Assembly: GCA_013298985.1 (NCBI GenBank) | Contig: JAAFJS010000005.1 | Location: 1-64,000, forward strand | Reading direction: 5' to 3' | From: Cytophagales bacterium | GTDB taxonomy: Bacteria; Bacteroidota; Bacteroidia; Cytophagales; Thermoflexibacteraceae | DNA: 64,000 bases | Shown: one piece after another, positions 1 through 9,182 of the stretch | How the letters are laid out: every line of letters begins with the position of its first letter | Position numbering within the stretch: the stretch's first letter is position 1 | Made by a program: the position numbers and the translations under genes | Notes under the pieces: generated by a model | The model's database searches: none | The model's input: only the letters and a program-made list of their open reading frames with translations | Told to the model about the DNA's origin: nothing

Positions 1-757
1 CAAAAGAGATGAAAATTTGGGCAAAAGCAATGAATAAAACCAAATAACCTTCTTTACGCACGCCCGAAAGCCCAAAATTAAAGCCACAGAAAATCAGTGC
101 AATCGCTTCTATTGCCCAGAAAATGCCTTTGAGGTTGCGTTCTAAAAGCGCAGGGACAGCCAAACCCGCAAAAGTGCCTATCATAATAAAAAACAAAACT
201 TGCATCTTGGGCGTGAGCTGTTTTCTGAGCATCAAATATCCAGCTACAAAGACGGCGGCATTTGCCAGATAGACCAGACCTAAGCTAAACCGCAGATTAA
301 CAGGCTCATACAACCAAAACAAATTGAGCAAGAGCAAACTTCCTGCGCCCGCCAAAATTCCAATAGAGGCTTTGTCCAAATCTTCTTTGGGTTTGCGATT
401 TTCAAACAAACTTACATAGAAAAATAAATAGCCAAATGCACTGATTATCAAGGTGTAAACTGCGGTGGGCAAAATAGCATTGCCCACACTCAACGCGATT
501 TCCAGCGCAGTCGAGGCAGTGATAAAGGTCAGAAATTCAGCGATTTGCCACTTGATTTTGTGAGCAATATAAATAGAAGCCACGCAAAGCAACCAGAGGT
601 ACGCAAAATAGAAAACGGGAATAGAAGGCGAATTGAGGTAAAATGGAGAAAAAACGCCACCTAAGAGGCTGATAGTCAGCACTACTTTGGTTTCATAGCG
701 CAGGGCAAGCCACTTGGCAAAAATAGTATTCAGTAAGATTAGCCCAAAGCTGACAAA
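1..757 (-). CDS. DUF2339-type membrane protein, C-terminal part (runs off window)
   Basis: Reading the minus strand down from 757 gives an uninterrupted, very hydrophobic frame that leaves the window at base 1. It begins FVSFGLILLNTIFAK and contains GGVFSPFYL, LLCVASIYIAHK and many further membrane segments. Dense successive transmembrane helices with GG.FSP-type motifs are typical of the DUF2339 family of large polytopic proteins of unknown function. It is the direct continuation of the protein encoded at 789..1532. Deleting one copy of the 43-bp repeat at 758..843 joins the two frames exactly. There is no convincing start codon of its own, so I regard it as the rest of one gene. The missing C-terminus lies outside the window. 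Confidence 0.75.
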
Positions 758-843
758 AATATTGGCGAAAATGGGAAAAATCGTAGAATCAGATAAGTAG
801 AATATTGGCGAAAATGGGAAAAATCGTAGAATCAGATAAGTAG
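758..843. repeat. 43-bp exact tandem duplication breaking the DUF2339 gene
   Basis: Bases 758-800 and 801-843 are identical (43 bp each, directly abutting). Forty-three is not a multiple of three, so the duplication shifts the frame of the gene on the minus strand and brings in a stop. Collapsing it restores a long frame. Confidence 0.95.
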
Positions 844-1532
844 TACAAAATCAAGAAGTTAATGGCAATACCCAGCCCCAGCAGTGCCGAACCAAATTCG
901 TGGTATTTTTCTTCTTTTTTGTGCAAAACCAAGCCACCAAACAAAATACCAAAAGAAGCCAAAAAACTGCCGCTAATCTTGAAAACCTCAAAATAAACGT
1001 CAGGGATAAACTGCATTAAGTAGCTGAAACCGAGCAACAAAGCAATCACACCGCCCAAAGTCATAAAAAAAACAGGCAAGCGATTTTGTGCTTTGTAGTG
1101 CGTGTAAGTATCCTCAAGCATGGTGCGGAACTGCGCCAAAGGCAGAAACAAATCGGTAATAAAGGCAGGAAGTTCGATTTTTTCAGTCGCCGCTTGTCTT
1201 TTCTTGTGCGAATTGCCATCAAAATCCTCAGTTGTGGGCTGGCTTACTTTATGTGAATCGTCGCCTAATTCTTCAACAGTTGATGATTTTTTGCTTCTTT
1301 CTTTTTCTTGGAAAGTTTTGAGAAGTTCGGCAAGTGTAGGGATTCTTTCTGTGCTTACAGGCTGCTCAGTAACTGAAATAATTGGCTCAATATCTTCATT
1401 TTCAATTACTTGACTTTCCAACTGCCTTTCCATTTCGCTTACGCGTGCGCGCAGGAAGTTTATTTCTTTGCTGAAATGTTTTTCTAATTGGGCGAGTTGC
1501 GTCTTAATTTGTTCGAGTTCGTTTTTTTCCAT
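789..1532 (-). CDS. DUF2339-type membrane protein, N-terminal part (frameshifted)
   Basis: This 247-residue frame starts MEKNELEQIKTQLAQLEKHF. It has a cytoplasmic coiled coil (about residues 3-42), a polar linker to about 115, an amphipathic stretch, then three membrane helices (about 153-172, 180-200 and 214-232). A coiled-coil N-terminus followed by a many-helix membrane region is the usual plan of DUF2339 proteins; no biochemical role is established. The frame ends IFANILLI, but the last residues LLI come from the second copy of a 43-bp tandem repeat. Removing one copy continues IFANIFVSFGL and restores the gene. The break may therefore be an assembly artefact. The gene is monocistronic as far as can be seen, with an AT-rich leader above 1532. 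Confidence 0.8.
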   Translation of the reverse strand: MEKNELEQIKTQLAQLEKHFSKEINFLRARVSEMERQLESQVIENEDIEPIISVTEQPVSTERIPTLAELLKTFQEKERSKKSSTVEELGDDSHKVSQPTTEDFDGNSHKKRQAATEKIELPAFITDLFLPLAQFRTMLEDTYTHYKAQNRLPVFFMTLGGVIALLLGFSYLMQFIPDVYFEVFKISGSFLASFGILFGGLVLHKKEEKYHEFGSALLGLGIAINFLILYYLSDSTIFPIFANILLI

Positions 1533-1950
1533 GAGGACTATTTTTTTAGAAAATTAGTGATTTGATTGAATTTTAACAAATAAGTCTTGCTATAATTTTG
1601 CTGGAAGGGTTTTGAGCATAGAGTTGAAACGCCTCCTTTATCATTTTTTTTACGCATTGTGGCAAGTTTTGTTGGTGATTAATTTTAGAAAAAAGACTTT
1701 TGAAAACGTAGAAAATTATGTTTAAATTTTTGATAATCAAATAATTAAATAGTTAAAATACAGACTTGATTTTAAAATGAGCAATTCAGCTATTTGGTGA
1801 TAATTCTAATTGTATGATAATCTCCTCACACCCCACACTGCGAGGAAAAGCTGTTTTCCCCCTTGAGGCGCAGTGCAACTGGGGGTAGGGGCGACCGTCG
1901 CTACGGGAGGTGAAAATTTTGAGCATCATACATTTGAAAGCACTAACGAC

Positions 1951-2038
1951 CATTTATACAACTCCTAATGGAGTTGGTAATATTCTGGGGAATGATAGCT
2001 GTTACCAATATTTAACACCTACGGTGTATTTTTATAAA
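1951..2038. repeat. Paired-palindrome intergenic element (type 1)
   Basis: Two short perfect inverted repeats, ACTCCTAATGGAGT (about 1961-1974) and ACACCTACGGTGT (about 2015-2027), are separated by about 40 bp that includes CTGTTACCAATATTTA. From memory, intergenic elements of this design recur in Cytophagales genomes. Upstream, about 1830-1915, lies a G/C-richer stretch with CTGCGAGGAAAAGC that I cannot assign. I see no gene anywhere in 1533-2539; the rest is AT-rich DNA plus the promoter listed at 2189. Confidence 0.5.
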
Positions 2039-2188
2039 GAAGTTTATTTTTGTTGTTATGCTTATAATAGTGTTTTTACTTCCCAAAAAAAGGATTCAGT
2101 AATTGATTTTTCTTAATTTTTCCTTACTTGTTGAAACACAGACATTTCACTAATTAAATAATGATTTGAAAAAATAATATACTTTTTT

Positions 2189-2221
2189 ATTGATTTTCTG
2201 ATTTCTTATTCCTTACCTTTG
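2189..2221 (+). promoter_or_regulatory. Bacteroidota-type promoter candidate
   Basis: TTG at 2190-2192 is followed after 21 bases by TACCTTTG (2214-2221), a perfect match to the Bacteroidota -7 element TAnnTTTG with an acceptable -33 element. It lies about 320 bp upstream of the membrane zinc-finger gene at 2540, so transcription from here would give a long leader. Inference only. Confidence 0.45.
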
Positions 2222-2539
2222 TATCAATAATTATTAATAATTAAATGTGTGGCAAAGATTTTTGATAATCTATAAAATCAAAACACTCATTTTAAGTGCT
2301 TTAAGGTGTAAAGGTGGGGAATACACTTATTTTATTTTTGAACAGATTAAAATTTATTGAAAAAACTTGTTGAATTTTTTGTTTAATATATAATTATTGA
2401 TAATTTTGAATCGAGAAATAAATTCAATAAAAAAGGAATTAATATGAATGGCTAAATTGTTATATGGTTAAATTGCTCAGAAATAAAACAATTCGGCTAT
2501 CATCAATAAACCATCAAACCATATAACCATTTTAAAACT

Positions 2540-3781
2540 ATGAATGAGGTATTCGTAAAACTTAAACGCAACTTTGGATTGACGCTGATTTTGGCGATTG
2601 GTTTGGGCGTAGAGTTCACCAACTTCCAAAGTATGTTTTTCAGATTCATGCTGGAATACCGCCCTGATTGGGGGGCTATCAATCACGTTCCTGCGATGTT
2701 TCTGAGTGCTTTTTTGCTCTTGTGCATTGTCATTTATGGCATTCGCAAGCAGGTAGTGCTGTCTTGGTTCTTGGCGATGCTCACTTGCATTGTGTCGTTT
2801 ACGGTGTATAGCCGCATGGAACTGAGCTGGGAATGGGACAAAATGGACGAGCTAAACTTTGTGGTGCTGGTACTGAGCGCGATGCTCCCGATGCTGGTCG
2901 CGTACAGCACGCACCAAATCGCACACGACGAGGAGGAAGACATGAACGATATGATGGTGGAACTGGAACGCCGTAAACGCCGCCAAATGCAAAGCGAACT
3001 GGTGCGCCAAAAAGAAATGCAATATACGCAGGAACGCAAGCAACTCAAAGCCTCCTTAGCAAAGGCTTTGCGCGAGGAAGAGCGCATGAAAATCAATGAC
3101 TTATACAATCAGCGAAACAATTTTAGCCACTACGAACAAGAGGACGACGAAATGCCTGTGTATCAAAAAGCCAACTATAATACACAGCCTCAGAAGGACT
3201 TGACCGAAAAATTTGTGATGAGTAAGCAGTATAATTCTGCGGGCTTTGTGCCTGTGCGCGACAAATCATTCAAACAACCTGAAAATAAGGTAAATGTAAA
3301 AGAAAATCAAAGTTTTCAGCAGGAAAGTAAGCTCAAAACTACGCCCAAAATTACCAAACCAACCCCTCTGGACGAGGAAAAGGTAGAAGTAAAAAGCAAA
3401 ATGGAGGTCTATGTGCAGCAGGAAAGAGAAAACTTCTCTAAGCGGTTCATGCAGGAAATGAAGCAAGAAAATACGCCAGAGCCTGAAAGAGAGATAGTTT
3501 TCAACTTTGCACCAAAGAAAGAAACTGTAAATAAGGTGTTTATGCAAGAGGAAAGTACACCCCAAAAGGTAGCAGGTGGCTACAAAATCGCCTGCGCGCA
3601 CTGCGGCAAGGAAACGGTAAAGAAGTCTAAAACAGCCAAATACTGCTCTACGGCGTGCAGAGTAGCGCACAATAAGGCAACAGGCATGGAAGATGATGGC
3701 AAACATTCTTCTTTTTACTTGGTCAAAGACGACTTTGACAAGGCGGGTGTCATCGAGTGGGCAAACTCAGAAAGCCTTTGA
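2540..3781 (+). CDS. Membrane protein with coiled coil and C-terminal zinc finger
   Basis: 413 residues. Four membrane segments (about 12-32, 48-66, 70-90 and 105-125) are followed by a highly charged coiled coil (about 130-190, rich in E, R, K, Q). A long disordered, lysine/glutamate-rich stretch follows, then a zinc-finger motif: C352-x2-C355 ... YC369-S-x2-C373-R. The same C-x2-C-x(12-14)-YCS-x2-CR motif ends the protein at 48157..49458, which is also a membrane protein, and occurs in the small protein at 4027..4446. I do not recognise a named family. The layout suggests a membrane-anchored, nucleic-acid- or protein-binding factor, but the function is unknown. The start ATG at 2540 is preceded by an AT-rich leader, and the gene precedes 4027..4446 on the same strand. 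Confidence 0.8.
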   Translation: MNEVFVKLKRNFGLTLILAIGLGVEFTNFQSMFFRFMLEYRPDWGAINHVPAMFLSAFLLLCIVIYGIRKQVVLSWFLAMLTCIVSFTVYSRMELSWEWDKMDELNFVVLVLSAMLPMLVAYSTHQIAHDEEEDMNDMMVELERRKRRQMQSELVRQKEMQYTQERKQLKASLAKALREEERMKINDLYNQRNNFSHYEQEDDEMPVYQKANYNTQPQKDLTEKFVMSKQYNSAGFVPVRDKSFKQPENKVNVKENQSFQQESKLKTTPKITKPTPLDEEKVEVKSKMEVYVQQERENFSKRFMQEMKQENTPEPEREIVFNFAPKKETVNKVFMQEESTPQKVAGGYKIACAHCGKETVKKSKTAKYCSTACRVAHNKATGMEDDGKHSSFYLVKDDFDKAGVIEWANSESL

Positions 3782-4026
3782 TGTTTAGAAAACTGTCGGC
3801 AAAGTTTTCAACTGTTGCCGAAGTTTTCTAAGGGCAATATGGTTTTTAAAAGAATTTTTTTGCTAAATACCTGAATTTGAAAAAAGTCAAATTGCATCTT
3901 TCGAAGAAGTGAGGAAAGCAGCGAACTAAGCAAGCGAAAAAGCAGTTTTCCCCATAAATCTAATACTTTCACAAATTATTATCGCACTCTTTTTGGCAAC
4001 GAGGAGAAACTAACAAAGCTAAAACT

Positions 4027-4446
4027 ATGGCAAAGGTAGAGAACAATAGCACAAAAAAAATAGTAGAGAAGCGTTTGGTGGAGAACCCCAAAGCGGCTTC
4101 GCTTGGCAATAAATGTTGCAAATATTGCGACAAACCGATTCAGTATTTCACTGATGACAGGCAGGTGTACTGCTCTAATACTTGCCGTAGCTTGGCAAAT
4201 CAGGCACAAAAAGCGGCAAAAACGGAAATAGCAGAACTGAAAAAAGAAACTATTTCTATCGCCAAACGACTGCCAAACGGAAACGCGGCTATCAATTCCG
4301 CGCAAGGCATGACCAATGACCAGCTTTGGAAATTGGTGGAGGCTATGATGACCGAACTGGCTACTGAAAAATCCAAAAATGTTACCCTTTCCAAAGAACT
4401 GGGGAAGTTCAAAAAAGTAGCTTTTAATCTGTATGTGAGTGAGTAA
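4027..4446 (+). CDS. Small zinc-finger protein with coiled coil
   Basis: 139 residues, soluble. Cysteines C31-x2-C34 and C49-x3-C53 (VYCSNTCR) form a probable treble-clef-like zinc site closely matching the C-termini of the membrane proteins at 2540..3781 and 48157..49458. After it come an Ala/Lys/Glu-rich helix (about 55-75) and a C-terminal helical stretch, TDNDQLWKL-like to LSKELGKFKK, that could form a coiled coil. I know no function. It is separated from 2540..3781 by 245 bp with no gene, and is followed by a strong hairpin at 4523-4556. Confidence 0.75.
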   Translation: MAKVENNSTKKIVEKRLVENPKAASLGNKCCKYCDKPIQYFTDDRQVYCSNTCRSLANQAQKAAKTEIAELKKETISIAKRLPNGNAAINSAQGMTNDQLWKLVEAMMTELATEKSKNVTLSKELGKFKKVAFNLYVSE

Positions 4447-4497
4447 GTAAAAGAATAAGTAATTTTTTAACAAACGCTTTCAACCAACTTTAACATA

Positions 4498-4516
4498 TAA
4501 AAGTATTTGACAATGA
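4498..4516. repeat. 19-bp motif shared in inverted orientation with 50569-50587
   Basis: TAAAAGTATTTGACAATGA occurs here and, as its exact reverse complement, at 50569-50587. Here it lies just downstream of a zinc-finger gene. There it lies just upstream of the small gene at 50606, close to another zinc-finger gene. Confidence 0.7.
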
Positions 4517-4522
4517 AGCGCG

Positions 4523-4556
4523 ACGCGTTACAAGGATATTTTTCTTTGTAACGCGT
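4523..4556 (+). terminator. Perfect 11-bp hairpin after the zinc-finger gene
   Basis: Arms ACGCGTTACAA (4523-4533) and TTGTAACGCGT (4546-4556) are perfectly complementary around a 12-nt loop, followed by GTTTTTC. The T-run is short, so it may be a weak intrinsic terminator or another structured element. Confidence 0.55.
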
Positions 4557-4751
4557 TGTTTTTCAGCTACAAATACTACTTTAACACTTTTTAAAGCAAC
4601 ATTTTTCAAAAATTAGTGTTAGTTTTGTGGCAACATTTCAAAGGCAGGGCTGTCTTTGGATTTTAAAACTACTCAATCATATTTCTTATTCGCATTTTTT
4701 GGTTTCTATACTGCGAAAGTAAAAATCAACACATTTCTAACATTAAAATCA

Positions 4752-7133
4752 ATGAAAATTACGGTTATCGTTTATTTTTTAATCTTGTCTATCTCGCTTT
4801 CAATCAATCACCTACACGCCCAGCAAGCCGAAAAAAGTACGGTCAGTGGCTACGTGAAAGACAGCAAAAACGGTGAAAAACTAATTGGCGTGAACGTTTA
4901 TATCAAAGGCACGACCATCGGCACAACCACCAATGAATACGGCTTTTATTCACTCACCTTGGCAAAAGGTAAGTACGAATTAATCGCTTCCTACATCGGG
5001 TATCTCTCTGTTAATAAGGAGCTTGACCTCAGTACCAACACAAAGATTGACTTCGAAATAGCCGAGCAAGACATACAGCTCCAAGAAGTTGTGGTCAAGG
5101 CAGAGGCAGAAGACCAAAACGTCAAAAATATAGAGATGAGTACCAATAAGCTGGATATCAAGGCAATACAAAAAATCCCTGCCTTTCTGGGCGAGGTAGA
5201 TGTTATCCGCAGTATTCAGCTACTCCCAGGCGTAGCAACCGTAGGCGAAGGTGCTACGGGTTTTAACGTTCGCGGGGGCGCGATAGACCAAAACTTGGTT
5301 TTGCTCGACGAAGCACCCGTTTACAATTCTGCTCACTTGTTTGGCTTTTTCTCCGTATTTAATCCTGATGCTGTCAAAGACGTAAAACTCATCAAAGGCG
5401 GAATTCCTGCACAGTATGGTGGGCGACTTTCTTCGCTACTGGACGTGCGTATGAAAGAAGGAAACAGCAAAAGATTTGCCATACAAGGCGGTATTGGGGC
5501 TATTTTTAGTCGTGTGGCTATCGAGGCTCCGATTATCAAGGACAAAGCCTCTTTTATCATTGCGGCGCGACGTTCTTATATTGACGTTTTGGCAAAGCCT
5601 TTTCTCTCTGGCGATTTCAAAAATGCTCAATTTTATTTTTATGACTTGACGGCAAAAGTAAATTACACGATTAACCCCAAAAACACCGTTTTCATTTCAG
5701 GTTATTTTGGGCGAGATGTTTTTGGCAGTGGTTTTAAGTTTAACTGGGGCAATGCCACCAGTACCATTCGCTGGAATCACCTGTTCAGCGACCGATTATT
5801 TATGAATTTGACGGCATTTTATAGTAATTATGACTATTTGCTCGGTTTTGGGGGAACAACAGCCAATGACGCTACTTCCTCGCAGTTTGACTGGACATCT
5901 AATATCATCAATTACAGCGTTAAACCTGATTTTACCTACTTTTTAAATGCAAAAAATACCATCAAATTTGGCGCACAAAGCATTTATTACGATTTCCGCC
6001 CTGGCAAGGCAATCATCACCAGTGGCAACAACCGAAGCGACATTAGCTTACCTCCCAAATATTCCTTAGAAACAGGGTTTTACATAGACAATGAGCAGAA
6101 AATAGGCGATAAATTGACTATTCAGTACGGAATGCGTTACTCTATTTTCAACTACTTGGGTAAGGGTGAAGCCTACGAATTTAGCCAAGAACTCCCTAAC
6201 GTGCGCCGTAGTGTTACCAATACCACTACGTATGGAAGTTTTGAAAGTATAAAGCAATACGGCAACTTTGAGCCAAGATTTTCCATGAACCTCGAACTCA
6301 ACGCAACTACTTCATTAAAGGCAAGTTATAACCGAATGGCTCAGTATATTCACTTGGTTTCTAATACGGCGGCTTCTACGCCCTTAGACGTTTGGACACC
6401 AAGTACAAACAATATCAAACCCCAACTGGCTGACCAGTTTGCGCTTGGTTTGTTCAAAAACTTTAAAGACAATACCTTTGAAACTTCCGTAGAAATTTAT
6501 TATAAAGACCTCCAAAATCAGTTGGACTTTATCGACAATTCCGATTTGCTATTGAATCGTTACTTAGAAGGCGATTTATTACAAGGCATTGGCAGGGCGT
6601 ATGGCGCAGAGTTTTATGTAAAAAAGAACAAAGGAAAACTTACAGGTTTTGTGAGCTATACACTTTCAAGAACCGAACGCCAGGTAAGCGGACTTAACAA
6701 TAACGACTGGTTTCCTAATCGCTTTGACCGTCCGCATAACCTCAATATGTCAGTTAGCTACGAATTTAATGATTATTGGAGTGCTTCTGCCAACTTTGTG
6801 TTGCAATCTGGCACGCCTGTAACCTTCCCGACCAGTCGCGTGCAGGTACAAGACTACACGATTCCGTACAATATCGAGGCTACGCGTAACAATTTTAGAG
6901 TACCGACCTATCACCGTTTGGATTTTGCCGTTACAAAAATTAACAAGAAAAAACGCCCTAATCAACGCTGGGAGAGCAACTGGGTATTCTCGATATACAA
7001 TGCGTACAATCGCAGAAATCCGTTTACCATTTATTTCCGTAGAAACCAAACTGAGCCACTCAATACCGAAGCTGTCCGCTTGGCTATCATTGGTTCTATC
7101 GTTCCTGCGGTATCTTATAATTTCAAATTTTAA
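4752..7133 (+). CDS. TonB-dependent outer-membrane receptor (carboxypeptidase-regulatory-like N-domain)
   Basis: 793 residues from the ATG at 4752, chosen because it gives a clean signal peptide (MKITVIVYFLILSISLS ... LHAQ); a frame extends upstream without one. After the signal comes a CarboxypepD_reg-like beta-sandwich (VSGYVKDSKNGEKLIGVNV ... GTTTNEYGFYSLTL, about 28-110). A plug domain follows (QLLPGVATVGEGATGFNVRGG, NLVLLDEAPVYN, IKGGIPAQYGGRLSS), then a 22-strand-type barrel ending in aromatic SYNFKF. It acts in the outer membrane, energised by TonB. It lies 85 bp upstream of a DUF4249 lipoprotein gene, a recurrent receptor/lipoprotein pair in Bacteroidota. The substrate cannot be told. 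Confidence 0.9.
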   Translation: MKITVIVYFLILSISLSINHLHAQQAEKSTVSGYVKDSKNGEKLIGVNVYIKGTTIGTTTNEYGFYSLTLAKGKYELIASYIGYLSVNKELDLSTNTKIDFEIAEQDIQLQEVVVKAEAEDQNVKNIEMSTNKLDIKAIQKIPAFLGEVDVIRSIQLLPGVATVGEGATGFNVRGGAIDQNLVLLDEAPVYNSAHLFGFFSVFNPDAVKDVKLIKGGIPAQYGGRLSSLLDVRMKEGNSKRFAIQGGIGAIFSRVAIEAPIIKDKASFIIAARRSYIDVLAKPFLSGDFKNAQFYFYDLTAKVNYTINPKNTVFISGYFGRDVFGSGFKFNWGNATSTIRWNHLFSDRLFMNLTAFYSNYDYLLGFGGTTANDATSSQFDWTSNIINYSVKPDFTYFLNAKNTIKFGAQSIYYDFRPGKAIITSGNNRSDISLPPKYSLETGFYIDNEQKIGDKLTIQYGMRYSIFNYLGKGEAYEFSQELPNVRRSVTNTTTYGSFESIKQYGNFEPRFSMNLELNATTSLKASYNRMAQYIHLVSNTAASTPLDVWTPSTNNIKPQLADQFALGLFKNFKDNTFETSVEIYYKDLQNQLDFIDNSDLLLNRYLEGDLLQGIGRAYGAEFYVKKNKGKLTGFVSYTLSRTERQVSGLNNNDWFPNRFDRPHNLNMSVSYEFNDYWSASANFVLQSGTPVTFPTSRVQVQDYTIPYNIEATRNNFRVPTYHRLDFAVTKINKKKRPNQRWESNWVFSIYNAYNRRNPFTIYFRRNQTEPLNTEAVRLAIIGSIVPAVSYNFKF

Positions 7134-7218
7134 TTTATGTAATTGATTTTAAAGAAGTTGAATAATTTTTTGAAATCAAAAATCATGTATTTACCAAATA
7201 ATTTAACCATTAATTAAA

Positions 7219-8136
7219 ATGAAAATCAATAGAGTAATCATATATTTTATCTTTTTCCTTCCACTTTTTTGGTCGTGTGAAGATGTTATCAATGTAAACT
7301 TAAATAATAGTGTTCCCATTTTGACGATTGACGCTTTCATCAGCCAAGAAATCGCCAAGCAGACCATTCGCGTGTCCACGACTGCGCCCTACTTCCAAAA
7401 TCAAGCAACGCCGCCTGTAAGTGGCGCAGTGGTAACGGTTACAAATATTTCTGACGGTAAAGTGTTCATTTTCAATGACAAAGGCAAAGGAAATTATGAA
7501 TATGTATCGCCTAACAACACATCTATTGGGCGCGTGGGGAACAGCTATTTGCTTTCTGTGCGCTACAATGGCGAAGAATATACCTCGCGATGTACCTCCA
7601 CACGCACTACGGCTATTGACTCTATCGTGTATGAGTTTGAGGAAGTCCCAGAGAGCAATACCAATGCAAAAACAGGCTATTATGCCGAATTTTATGGGTT
7701 TGATGTAAAAGGCGCAGTAGATTTTTATTGGGGACGTGGCTACAAAAACGGTGTTTTTAACAGCAACCCTAATGATGTGAACTACATCGCAGATGCCACC
7801 CGAAACTTTGCCCCTGGCGTACAAGGCTCTGACGGTCTGCCATTTATCAATCCAGTTCGCAACCGCATGACCAACAGTTTAGACCCTTACCAAGTGGGCG
7901 ACAGCGCGGTGATAGAGCTATGGTCTATCAATGAAGCTACTTATGAGTTTTTGCGCCAAGTAGAATCTCAGATGAACAATGGCGGTCTTTTTGCTCGTAT
8001 CCCCGAAAATGTGCGTACAAATATCAATGCGCGCAATGCAAACAGCAAAGTGCTTGGCTGGTTTTGTGTTTCTGAAATTAGTCGTAGAGGTTTGAAAATC
8101 AAACAAGTCGAAAAAGGAAAGAAAGGCAAAGGATAA
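7219..8136 (+). CDS. DUF4249 family lipoprotein
   Basis: 305 residues. The N-terminus MKINRVIIYFIFFLPLFWSC has a lipobox-like end (FWSC, Cys20), so the protein is probably a lipoprotein of the outer membrane. The sequence after it (VINVNLNNSVPILTIDAFIS ... VSGAVVTVTN) is characteristic of DUF4249, a family encoded next to TonB receptors. It probably works as a surface or periplasmic partner of the receptor at 4752..7133, in the same operon (85-bp gap). The C-terminus ends in a Lys/Gly-rich tail (KKGKG), just before a strong terminator. Confidence 0.85.
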   Translation: MKINRVIIYFIFFLPLFWSCEDVINVNLNNSVPILTIDAFISQEIAKQTIRVSTTAPYFQNQATPPVSGAVVTVTNISDGKVFIFNDKGKGNYEYVSPNNTSIGRVGNSYLLSVRYNGEEYTSRCTSTRTTAIDSIVYEFEEVPESNTNAKTGYYAEFYGFDVKGAVDFYWGRGYKNGVFNSNPNDVNYIADATRNFAPGVQGSDGLPFINPVRNRMTNSLDPYQVGDSAVIELWSINEATYEFLRQVESQMNNGGLFARIPENVRTNINARNANSKVLGWFCVSEISRRGLKIKQVEKGKKGKG

Positions 8137-8147
8137 AAAAATAAATA

Positions 8148-8188
8148 TTTTAGCCTTTGTTGGTAAAAAACACCAATAAAGGCTAAAA
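8148..8188. terminator. Bidirectional intrinsic terminator
   Basis: Arms TTTTAGCCTTTgTTGGT (8148-8164) and ACCAATAAAGGCTAAAA (8172-8188) form a long stem flanked by A and T runs. It sits between convergent genes 7219..8136 (+) and 8224..9147 (-). Confidence 0.85.
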
Positions 8189-8223
8189 CCTAATAAAAAT
8201 ATTAAAAAATCCCCCAAGCATAT

Positions 8224-9147
8224 TTAACGCTTGGCGACTAACTCCTCCAATGCCTTTTCAATTTCTGAGAACTGGAATTGATAGCCTGCTTCTTGCAGTC
8301 GCGTAGGCACAACCCAACGGCTTTTCAAAATCAACTCTGTTTCTGTTTGGATTAATGCTGCCCCTATTTCCAGTAAAAAACGTGGTGCAGGAAGTCCCAA
8401 AGGCATTTTCATTGTTTTTCGCAAGGAAGACATCAAAAATGAATTGGTAGTGGCATGAGGAGCAGCACAATTATAAAAGCCTGTCGCACTTTCATTATTT
8501 ATCAGAAAATCAACAATTTGAACAAAATCTTTTTCATGTAGCCACGAAAACCGTTGTTTCCCACTGCCTTGCGTACCGCCCAAGCCCAGACGCACCAGAT
8601 TTTTTAGCGGGTGCATTGCGCCACCACCTTTGCCCAGCACAATCGCAATGCGGAGAATGACTTTTCGCGTACTTGGCGTAGCCATTTCATTGAAAGTTTT
8701 TTCCCATGCCCTGCAGACCTCCACCGAAAATCCACTGCCAATTTCACCAGTGATTTCGTCCATTGGGTGGTCTTCGGCGTGGCGATAAATCGTAGCAGAA
8801 GCGGCATTTAGCCAGCACAGAGGCGGTTTTTGGCAAGACTGAACCGCCAGCCCAAGCGCATGCGTGGAGTCCAATCTCGATGCAAAAATCTCTGCTTTAT
8901 TCTTTTCAGTATATCTGCAATCTACCGATTTTCCTGCCAAATTAATCAGTGCGTCTGCGCCTTCCAACTCCTCTTTCCAAGCTCTCACCGTCTTGCCGTC
9001 CCACTTTACAAAGCGGACATTTTCAAAAGAAGGAAATTTCGAACTTCTGCCCAAAATCACAATTTCTCGTGCCTTGTCTTTGAAATAATTTGCCAAGGTG
9101 ATGCCCAAAAAGCCCGTTCCACCCGCCAATACGATTTTGTTTTTCAT
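8224..9147 (-). CDS. TIGR01777-type NAD-dependent epimerase (YfcH/SDR39U1-like)
   Basis: 307 residues from the ATG at 9147, chosen because it places the Rossmann motif at the N-terminus (MKNKIVLAGGTGFLG). Other visible features are ALINLAGKSVDCRYTEKNK, the SR.DST region (ASRLDSTHALG), IAIVLGKGGGAM and the C-terminal DUF1731-like end (LPAPRFLLEIGAALIQTETELILKSRWVVPTRL). This is the short-chain dehydrogenase relative called YfcH or SDR39U1, cytoplasmic, substrate unknown. The next gene upstream on the same strand (9183..10613) is 35 bp away, so the two may be cotranscribed. Confidence 0.9.
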   Translation of the reverse strand: MKNKIVLAGGTGFLGITLANYFKDKAREIVILGRSSKFPSFENVRFVKWDGKTVRAWKEELEGADALINLAGKSVDCRYTEKNKAEIFASRLDSTHALGLAVQSCQKPPLCWLNAASATIYRHAEDHPMDEITGEIGSGFSVEVCRAWEKTFNEMATPSTRKVILRIAIVLGKGGGAMHPLKNLVRLGLGGTQGSGKQRFSWLHEKDFVQIVDFLINNESATGFYNCAAPHATTNSFLMSSLRKTMKMPLGLPAPRFLLEIGAALIQTETELILKSRWVVPTRLQEAGYQFQFSEIEKALEELVAKR

Positions 9148-9182
9148 TGAAATTAAAATTATTTTTATTTCAGAAATTTTTG

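Noticed and set aside
1910-2116. 68-codon plus-strand frame
   Set aside because: It overlaps the paired-palindrome element, has no ribosome-binding context and no recognisable protein pattern; the coding look comes from the repeats.
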